Part shown: one piece after another, positions 58,448 through 64,000 of the stretch
How positions within the stretch are numbered: position 1 is the first letter of the stretch
How the letters are laid out: every line of letters begins with the position of its first letter
From: Pseudorhodoferax sp965279475
GTDB lineage: Bacteria > Pseudomonadota > Gammaproteobacteria > Burkholderiales > Burkholderiaceae_C
Assembly: GCA_965279475.1 (NCBI GenBank)
Contig: CBDIIA010000001.1
Location: 1-64,000 of the forward strand
Direction of reading: 5' to 3'
DNA: 64,000 nt
Notes under the pieces: model-generated
Seen by the model: the letters and a program-made list of their open reading frames with translations, nothing else
Databases searched by the model: none
Told to the model about the DNA's origin: nothing
Translations under genes and position numbers: made by a program

Positions 58448-60493
58448 ATGTTTGACAAGATCCTGATTGCCAATAGAGGTGAGATCGCGTGCCGAGTGGC
58501 TGCCACGGCCAGGCGCATGGCCATCCGGACCGTGGCCGTCTACTCCGACGCCGATGCCCATGCCCAGCACGTGGCGGCCTGCGACGAAGCCGTGCACATC
58601 GGCGGCAACGCCCCGAAGGACAGCTACCTGCGTTGGGAACGCATCCTCGAGGCGGCCAAGGCGACCGGCGCGCAGGCGGTGCACCCGGGCTACGGCTTTC
58701 TCAGCGAGAACGAAGAGTTCGCGCAGGCCTGCGCCGATGCCGGCCTGGTGTTCATCGGCCCGCCGCCGTCGGCGATCCGGGCGATGGGGCTGAAGGCCGC
58801 GTCCAAGCAGCTGATGGAGAAGGCCGGCGTGCCGCTGGTGCCCGGCTACCACGGCCGCGACCAGGACGCCGCGCTGCTGCAGCGCGAGGCCGACCGCATC
58901 GGCTACCCGGTGCTGATCAAGGCCAGCGCCGGCGGTGGCGGCAAGGGCATGCGCGCAGTCGACAAGGCGGAAGACTTCGCCGCGGCCCTGGCCTCGTGCC
59001 AACGCGAAGCGATCAACAGCTTCGGCGACGACGCGGTGCTGATCGAGAAATATGTGCAGCGCCCGCGCCACATCGAGATCCAGGTGTTTGGCGACACCCA
59101 GGGCCACTACGTCTACCTGTTCGAGCGCGACTGCTCGGTGCAGCGCCGGCATCAGAAGGTGCTGGAGGAAGCGCCGGCCCCCGGCATGACCGAAGCGATG
59201 CGCCAGCAGATGGGCGAGGCTGCGGTGGCCGCGGCACGTGCGGTGCACTACGTTGGCGCCGGCACGGTGGAGTTCATCGTCGAGCAGCGGGACGGCGTGG
59301 GGGTCAGCACGCCGGAGATGTCGTTCTTCTTCATGGAGATGAACACCCGCCTGCAGGTGGAGCACCCGGTCACCGAGGCCATCACTGGGCTCGACCTGGT
59401 CGAGTGGCAGCTGCGCGTGGCGTCGGGCGAGCCGCTGCCGCTGCGGCAGGACCAGCTGCGCATCACAGGCCACGCGATCGAGGCCCGCATCTGCGCCGAG
59501 AACCCGGACAAGCAGTTCCTGCCCGCCACCGGCACGCTGCACGTCTACAGCCTGCCCGAGTGCGTGCGCTTCGAGCGCGCCACGACCGGCGCCCAGGTGC
59601 GTGTGGACGCCGGCGTGCGGCAGGGCGACGCGATCTCGCCGTTCTACGACTCGATGATCGCCAAGCTGATCGTGCATGGCGAGAACCGCGCGCAGGCGCT
59701 GGCGCGGCTGGACCGTGCACTGGCGCAGCTGCACATCGTCGGTGTGCAGTCGAACGTGCAGTTCCTGCGGCATGTGGTGGCCAGCCCTTCGTTCGCCGGT
59801 GCGCAGCTCGACACGGCACTGATCCAGCGTGAGCAGGCGCGGCTGTTCCACCAGGAGCCGCTGGGCCTGGCGGTCGCTGCGGCCGGCGCGGTGGCCCACA
59901 CCCTGCTCGGCGAGCAGGCCGCCGCGGCGGACGCGGCCGACCGGGCGGGACGCTGGGCCGACCCCTGGAACCGCCGCGATGGCTGGCGTGCCTACGAACC
60001 CATGGTCCGGCGCTTTGCGTTCGCGTTCCATGGCGAACCGGTCACCGCCGAGCTGCGCTACCTGCACGATGGCGCGCTGCAACTCACGGTCGGTGAAAGC
60101 TCCGGACCCTTCCGGTTCAGCCAGGCCGGCCGCGAGGTCGAGCTGCAGTTCGCCGGCGAACGCCACCGCTGCGCGCTGGTGCGCCATGGCGACACCGTGC
60201 ACGTGTTCGCCGCCAAGGGCGCGACCCAGATCGTGCTGGTCGATGCGCTGGCGCATGCCGGCGACGGCCAAGCCGAAGGCGGGCGCCTGACCGCGCCGAT
60301 GCCGGGCAAGGTGGTGTCGTTCGCGGTCAAGGCCGGCGACACCGTGGCCAAGGGCCAGGCCTTGGCGGTGATGGAGGCGATGAAGATGGAGCACACCATC
60401 GCGGCGCCCGCGGCCGGTGTGGTGCAGGAGCTGCTGTATGCGCCTGGCGACCAGGTGGCCGAGGGGGCCGAACTGCTGAAGCTGGCCGTCTAG
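58448..60493 (+). CDS. liuD: Methylcrotonyl-CoA carboxylase, biotin-carboxylase/BCCP subunit
   Basis: A 681-residue alpha subunit. The biotin carboxylase domain (1-450) has KILIANRGEIACRV, the ATP-grasp loop SAGGGGKGMR, and MEMNTRLQVEHPVTE. A BT-type linker follows, then a biotinyl domain with AMKMEH (biotin Lys646). It provides carboxybiotin to the LiuB subunit. Length and domain order are standard. Confidence 0.95.
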   Translation: MFDKILIANRGEIACRVAATARRMAIRTVAVYSDADAHAQHVAACDEAVHIGGNAPKDSYLRWERILEAAKATGAQAVHPGYGFLSENEEFAQACADAGLVFIGPPPSAIRAMGLKAASKQLMEKAGVPLVPGYHGRDQDAALLQREADRIGYPVLIKASAGGGGKGMRAVDKAEDFAAALASCQREAINSFGDDAVLIEKYVQRPRHIEIQVFGDTQGHYVYLFERDCSVQRRHQKVLEEAPAPGMTEAMRQQMGEAAVAAARAVHYVGAGTVEFIVEQRDGVGVSTPEMSFFFMEMNTRLQVEHPVTEAITGLDLVEWQLRVASGEPLPLRQDQLRITGHAIEARICAENPDKQFLPATGTLHVYSLPECVRFERATTGAQVRVDAGVRQGDAISPFYDSMIAKLIVHGENRAQALARLDRALAQLHIVGVQSNVQFLRHVVASPSFAGAQLDTALIQREQARLFHQEPLGLAVAAAGAVAHTLLGEQAAAADAADRAGRWADPWNRRDGWRAYEPMVRRFAFAFHGEPVTAELRYLHDGALQLTVGESSGPFRFSQAGREVELQFAGERHRCALVRHGDTVHVFAAKGATQIVLVDALAHAGDGQAEGGRLTAPMPGKVVSFAVKAGDTVAKGQALAVMEAMKMEHTIAAPAAGVVQELLYAPGDQVAEGAELLKLAV

Positions 60494-60541
60494 CAGCCGA
60501 GGTCTGCTAGGCTCGCCCTTTTTTCTGCGGACCCTGGTCGT

Positions 60542-61468
60542 ATGCGTATTGCTTTTTGCTGTGTCGGCACCAAACCCGAGCCCTGGCTCGCCAGCCTGCA
60601 GGAGACGTTTCCGCAGGCGAGCATCGACCTGTGGTCGTCCGACGCACCGGCACCGGCGGCCGACTATGCGGTGGTCTGGGCGCCGCCGCAGGCCTTCTTC
60701 GACTGCCAGCCCCGGCTGCGCGGCATCTTCAACATCGGTGCCGGCGTCGATGCGCTGATGAAGCTGCGCCTGCCGCCGGGCATCCCCGTGGTGCGGCTGG
60801 ACGACGCGGGCATGTCGGTGCAGATGGCCGAGTACGTGAGCCAGGCGGTGATCCGGCATTTTCGCGAGCTGGATCTCTACGAAGCTGAATCGCGCGCGCA
60901 ACGCTGGGTCTACCGGCCGCCGACCGAGCGCAGCAAGTTCACCGTGGGTGTGATGGGGCTGGGCGTACTCGGTGAGCGTGTCGCGCGCACCTTGCAGCAG
61001 TTCGAGTTCCCGGTGGCGGGCTGGAGCCGGTCGCCGAAATCGATCGACGGTTTGCGCACCTATGCCGGGGATGCGGAACTCGACGCCTTCCTGTCGGCGA
61101 CGCGGGTGCTCGTCTGCCTGCTGCCGCTGACACCGCAGACGCAGGACATCCTGCGCCGCGATACCTTGTCGCGGCTGCAGCCGGGCGCCTACGTGATCAA
61201 CGTGGCCCGCGGCGGCCATCTGGTCGACGAGGACTTGCTGGCCCTGCTCGACAGCGGCCATGTGTCCGGTGCGACACTGGACGTGTTTCGCACCGAGCCG
61301 CTGCCGGCCGAACATGCGTTCTGGCGCCACCCGCGCATCACGGTCACGCCGCACATCTCGGCGCGCACCTTGCGCCGCGAGACCATTGCACAGATCGCCA
61401 GCAAGATTGCCGCGCTGGAGCGTGGCGAGGCGTTCGCCGGCCAGGTCGACCGGGTGCGCGGCTACTAG
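60542..61468 (+). CDS. ghrA: Glyoxylate/hydroxypyruvate reductase-type dehydrogenase
   Basis: A 308-residue D-2-hydroxyacid dehydrogenase. GVMGLGVLGERVARTLQQF is the NAD(P) fold. The catalytic Arg is in VARGGHLVDEDLL, Glu in FRTEPLP, and His in TVTPHISA. It resembles E. coli GhrA. It lies between mccA and the lyase gene, in the same direction with short gaps (48 and 15 bp), so it is expressed with them. Its role in leucine breakdown is unclear. Confidence 0.9.
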   Translation: MRIAFCCVGTKPEPWLASLQETFPQASIDLWSSDAPAPAADYAVVWAPPQAFFDCQPRLRGIFNIGAGVDALMKLRLPPGIPVVRLDDAGMSVQMAEYVSQAVIRHFRELDLYEAESRAQRWVYRPPTERSKFTVGVMGLGVLGERVARTLQQFEFPVAGWSRSPKSIDGLRTYAGDAELDAFLSATRVLVCLLPLTPQTQDILRRDTLSRLQPGAYVINVARGGHLVDEDLLALLDSGHVSGATLDVFRTEPLPAEHAFWRHPRITVTPHISARTLRRETIAQIASKIAALERGEAFAGQVDRVRGY

Positions 61469-61483
61469 AAGAAGGAGCTTCAC

Positions 61484-62407
61484 ATGCAGTCACTTCCATC
61501 CAGGGTCAAGCTCGTCGACGTGGGCCCGCGCGACGGCCTGCAGAACGAGAAGCAGGTCGTGCCGGCGGCGGTCAAGATCGAGCTGGTGCAGCGCCTGCAG
61601 GACGCCGGCGTGCGCCATCTCGAAGCCACCAGCTACGTGTCGCCCAAATGGGTGCCGCAGATGGCCGACAACGCCCAGGTGATGGCCGGCGTCGCGCGCA
61701 AGCCCGGCGTCGTCTATTCGGTGCTGACGCCCAACATGAAGGGCCTCGAGGCCGCGCTGGCGTTGCCGCGCGAAGCCTGGCCCGACGAGATCGTGGTGTT
61801 CGGCGCGGCCAGCGAGGCCTTCAGCCAGCGCAACATCAACTGCTCGATCGCCGACAGCATCGAGATGTTCCGCCCCGTGGTCGCGGCGGCGAGGGCCGAG
61901 GGCATCCACGTGCGCGGCGTGGTGTCGTGCACGGTCGGCTGCCCGTACGAGGGCGAGGTTGCGCCCGAACGCGTGGCGATGGTGGCGCGGCTGATGCGCG
62001 AGATCGGCGCCCAGCACCTGGGTGTGGCCGACACCATCGGCGTCGGCACGCCGCGCAAGGTGCAGCGCGCGCTCGAAGCCGCGTTGCAGCACTTCGACGT
62101 CGACCATGTGTCCGGTCATTTCCACGACACCTACGGCAAGGCGCTGGCCAACACGCTGGCCGCGCTGCAGATGGGCGTGTGGCAGTACGACACCTCGGTT
62201 GCCGGGCTCGGCGGCTGCCCGTACGCGAAGGGCGCCACCGGCAACGTGGCCTCGGAAGACGTGGTCTACATGCTGCACGGCATGGGCATCGAGACCGGCA
62301 TCGACCTCGACGCCCTGGTCGACACGGGCCAATTCATCAGCGACTTCCTCGAACGCAAGAACGGTTCGCGCGTGGCGACCGCGTTGCTGAACAAGCGCGC
62401 CGGCTGA
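61484..62407 (+). CDS. liuE: Hydroxymethylglutaryl-CoA lyase
   Basis: A 307-residue TIM-barrel enzyme that splits HMG-CoA into acetoacetate and acetyl-CoA, the last step of the leucine path. VDVGPRDGLQNEK carries the catalytic Arg and Asp, SGHFHDTYGKALAN the metal histidines, and GLGGCPYAKGATGNVASEDV the signature with the active Cys. GAAGGAGCTTCAC precedes the ATG. Confidence 0.96.
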   Translation: MQSLPSRVKLVDVGPRDGLQNEKQVVPAAVKIELVQRLQDAGVRHLEATSYVSPKWVPQMADNAQVMAGVARKPGVVYSVLTPNMKGLEAALALPREAWPDEIVVFGAASEAFSQRNINCSIADSIEMFRPVVAAARAEGIHVRGVVSCTVGCPYEGEVAPERVAMVARLMREIGAQHLGVADTIGVGTPRKVQRALEAALQHFDVDHVSGHFHDTYGKALANTLAALQMGVWQYDTSVAGLGGCPYAKGATGNVASEDVVYMLHGMGIETGIDLDALVDTGQFISDFLERKNGSRVATALLNKRAG

Positions 62408-62425
62408 GCACGGGCGATCTCGACC

Positions 62426-62932
62426 ATGTGCGGTGCCGAACTGACTGCCCTGCCCGACGGCGTGCGCCGAGTCATCGCCGTGTTGCAGCAGCACGGCCAT
62501 GCCGACCTTCCGGTGATGCTGGACGACGCCGCGCGCACCGCGCAGCAGGCCGCCGATGCGCTGGGCATCGCCGTCGGGCAGATCGCCAAGAGCATCATCT
62601 TCCGCCGCAAGGCCGACGATGTGGCGGTGCTGGTGGTCACCTCCGGCGACCGCCGCGTCGACGAGAAGAAGGTCGAAGCGCTGGTCGGCAAGCTCGGCCG
62701 CGCCGATGCCGACTTCGTGAAGAGCCGCACCGGCTTCAGCATCGGCGGCGTGTCGCCGGTGGCCCATGCCACGCCGCCGGTGACGCTGATCGACCGCGGG
62801 CTGTTCCGCTTCGACGAGATCTGGGCGGCGGCTGGCCACCCGCATGCCGTGTTCCGGCTGCGGCCGCAGGATCTGGAGGCGCTGACCGGCGCGCCGGTGG
62901 CCGATGTGGTGCAGGCGGTGCCATCGCCGTGA
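62426..62932 (+). CDS. YbaK/EbsC-family (aminoacyl-tRNA deacylase-like) protein
   Basis: A 168-residue protein. AQQAADALGIAVGQIAKSIIFR has the conserved Lys of YbaK-type trans-editing proteins, and FSIGGVSPVAHATPPVTLIDRGLFRFDEIWAAAGHPHAVFRL is the core. Such proteins hydrolyse mischarged tRNAs such as Cys-tRNA-Pro. It overlaps the DUF1289 gene by 4 bp (GTGA). Confidence 0.88.
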   Translation: MCGAELTALPDGVRRVIAVLQQHGHADLPVMLDDAARTAQQAADALGIAVGQIAKSIIFRRKADDVAVLVVTSGDRRVDEKKVEALVGKLGRADADFVKSRTGFSIGGVSPVAHATPPVTLIDRGLFRFDEIWAAAGHPHAVFRLRPQDLEALTGAPVADVVQAVPSP

Positions 62933-63156
62933 CGCCGATCGAGACCCTGGCCCAACGCGCGCTGCAGGTGCGGGCGTCGAGCGGCGAGGTGGTGTCGCCC
63001 TGTGTGTCGGTCTGCCGCATCGGCGTGGTCGTGCCGCTGTGCGAGGGGTGCTTGCGCACCTTGCCCGAGATCGCGGCCTGGAGTCGCATGCCCGATGCCG
63101 AGAAGCGCATCGTATGGCAGCGCATCGAGCTGCGCTTGAGCGAGGCCCTGGCGTGA
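62929..63156 (+). CDS. DUF1289 small Cys-rich protein
   Basis: A 75-residue protein with SPCVSVCRIG ... LCEGCLRTLPEIAAW, the four-cysteine pattern of DUF1289, probably a zinc or iron-sulfur site. It starts and ends in GTGA overlaps with its neighbours, so the three genes form one translation unit. The function is unknown. Confidence 0.85.
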   Translation: MTPIETLAQRALQVRASSGEVVSPCVSVCRIGVVVPLCEGCLRTLPEIAAWSRMPDAEKRIVWQRIELRLSEALA

Positions 63157-63803
63157 AACGCATCACCTTCTACCTCGACTTCCTCTCGCCCTACGCCTAC
63201 CTCGCGTTCGAGAAGCTGCCGGAGGCCTTGGCCGGGCTGAGCTATCACGTGGTGCACAAGCCGGTGCTGTTCGCCGGCATGCTGCAGCACCACGGCCAGC
63301 GCGGGCCGGCCGAGATGGCGGGCAAGCGCGAGTGGACCTACCGCCAGGTGGCGTGGCTCGCGCATGTGCATGGCGTGCCGCTGCAGATGCCAGCGCGCCA
63401 TCCGTTCAACCCTCTGGCGCCGCTGCGTCTGGCGCTGGCCTGCAGCGCCGATGGCACGCCGAACCGGCAGGTTTGCGAACGGGTCTTTCGCCACGTGTGG
63501 CGCGGCGGAGCCGATGCCGCCGATGCGCAGCGGCTGCGGGGTCTGCAGCAGGCGCTGGCGCCGCAGCGCGATCCGGCGGCCGATGCGGTGAAGCAGCAGC
63601 TGCGCCAGCACACCGACGAGGCCATCGCCGCCGGGGTGTTCGGTGTGCCGAGCTTCGCGGTCGACGGCAAGCTGTTCTGGGGCTTCGATGCACTGCCGAT
63701 GCTGCGGGCCTGCCTGGCCGGCGACGCGTGGTTCGACGGCCCCGACTGGGACGGCGCGGCGCGCTTGCCGTCGGGTGTGGATCGGACGAACATCGGCAAA
63801 TAA
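63153..63803 (+). CDS. 2-hydroxychromene-2-carboxylate isomerase-like (GST kappa/DsbA fold)
   Basis: A 216-residue thioredoxin-fold protein. FYLDFLSPYAYLAFEKL has Ser at the GSH-contact position, and EAIAAGVFGVPSFAVDGKLFWGFDAL is the cis-Pro region. Members isomerise 2-hydroxychromene-2-carboxylate in naphthalene breakdown or act as GST kappa; no aromatic-ring genes are nearby, so the substrate is open. The GTG start overlaps the DUF1289 stop. Confidence 0.87.
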   Translation: MKRITFYLDFLSPYAYLAFEKLPEALAGLSYHVVHKPVLFAGMLQHHGQRGPAEMAGKREWTYRQVAWLAHVHGVPLQMPARHPFNPLAPLRLALACSADGTPNRQVCERVFRHVWRGGADAADAQRLRGLQQALAPQRDPAADAVKQQLRQHTDEAIAAGVFGVPSFAVDGKLFWGFDALPMLRACLAGDAWFDGPDWDGAARLPSGVDRTNIGK

Positions 63804-63954
63804 GCCGCGCAGATTCACATCCCGATACGCGTTCCCTGGGTTAGTACTTAGTTTGTCAGCCCATGTTGGGCAGGCGTCAGAACCGGGTCAGTGCCGACTC
63901 CAAGAATGCCCGCAGGCCTCCACGGGGGAGGTCCATTATTCGGAGACAACCCAT

Positions 63955-64000
63955 ATGTCAACAGCAGTCGCCAACCGACCGATGACGCCCGAAGAGAAGA
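63955..64000 (+). CDS. Start of a gene cut by the window end, possibly an MHS/MFS transporter
   Basis: Only the first 15 codons are visible (MSTAVANRPMTPEEK). GGAG lies 9 nt before the ATG. The M-T-P-E-E-K start recalls MHS-type metabolite:proton symporters of Burkholderiales, but the visible part is too short to prove it. The 151-bp gap before it holds only a weak GCCCA/TGGGC hairpin (63859-63871). Confidence 0.4.
   Translation, partial: MSTAVANRPMTPEEK

Noticed and set aside
56735..61483. A 1,582-codon open frame on the minus strand across the liu genes
   Set aside because: It is antisense to five well-supported genes and has no motif. In GC-rich DNA the frame opposite biased codons stays open by chance.
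63859..63871. GCCCA/TGGGC hairpin before the last gene as a regulatory element
   Set aside because: Five base pairs with a 3-nt loop are expected by chance in GC-rich DNA.

Overview
The window is a high-GC chromosomal segment of a betaproteobacterium, most likely order Burkholderiales in the Comamonadaceae / Leptothrix-Rubrivivax neighbourhood. The 16S and 23S sequences look betaproteobacterial, the coding regions are GC-rich, and the gene content (orphan Bug-type receptor, LiuR-controlled leucine catabolism, FFLEELY-motif-like protein, REP-like palindromes) fits. The assignment comes from pattern recognition, not from a database search.

Layout. (1) 1-7,740: two tandem rRNA operons. The first is represented only by its 23S 3' part and 5S. 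The second is complete: own promoter, boxA, 16S, tRNA-Ile(GAU), tRNA-Ala(UGC), 23S, 5S, terminator. The shared 2,108 nt are identical. (2) 7,741-10,966: the 3' remnant of an IS21-type istB gene abutted by an IS66-family element whose 23-bp terminal inverted repeats are visible. There is no target duplication, and the right end supplies the stop codon of the next gene. (3) 11-25 kb: housekeeping and metabolic genes: 2H phosphoesterase, fadD, FFLEELY-motif-like protein, lipase-like hydrolase, hpd-phhA (Phe/Tyr catabolism) with a divergent Lrp/AsnC regulator, an orphan OmpR-type regulator, a Bug receptor, a GNAT enzyme, corC-lnt and a periplasmic asparaginase. (4) 25-34 kb: a tightly packed minus-strand operon with a RutR-like TetR gene, an NAD(P)H oxidoreductase, a cytosine-deaminase-family amidohydrolase, a creatininase-family hydrolase, an NMT1/THI5-type ABC importer, an FAD-linked oxidase, a RidA protein and a BASS transporter. 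It looks like uptake and catabolism of an unidentified nitrogen heterocycle or ureide and is the best candidate here for an undescribed system. (5) 34-41 kb: glyQ-glyS-gmhB-plsC, then two zinc metalloproteases. (6) 41-63 kb: the leucine/isovalerate (liu) region in two blocks. The first has an MBL hydrolase, liuR, a thioesterase, liuA, a carbonic anhydrase and a thiolase. The second has mccB, liuC, a DUF4126 gene, mccA, a ghrA-like gene and HMG-CoA lyase. Between them lie a small membrane/lipid-type cluster, a VapBC toxin-antitoxin pair, a second acyl-CoA dehydrogenase, a sensor kinase, a HAD phosphatase and an AraC regulator. Two near-identical 22-bp palindromes of LiuR-box type mark the MBL/liuR divergent promoter and the second acyl-CoA dehydrogenase. 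(7) 62.4-64 kb: an overlapping ybaK-DUF1289-isomerase trio and the first codons of a probable transporter.

How the parts work together. LiuA, MccAB, LiuC and HMG-CoA lyase turn isovaleryl-CoA into acetoacetate and acetyl-CoA. The thiolase handles the acetoacetyl-CoA level, and the carbonic anhydrase can supply bicarbonate to the biotin carboxylase. The hpd-phhA pair feeds phenylalanine and tyrosine into homogentisate. The 25-34 kb operon couples import, ring opening or deamination, oxidation and imine detoxification under one regulator. No CRISPR array, prophage or replication origin was recognised.
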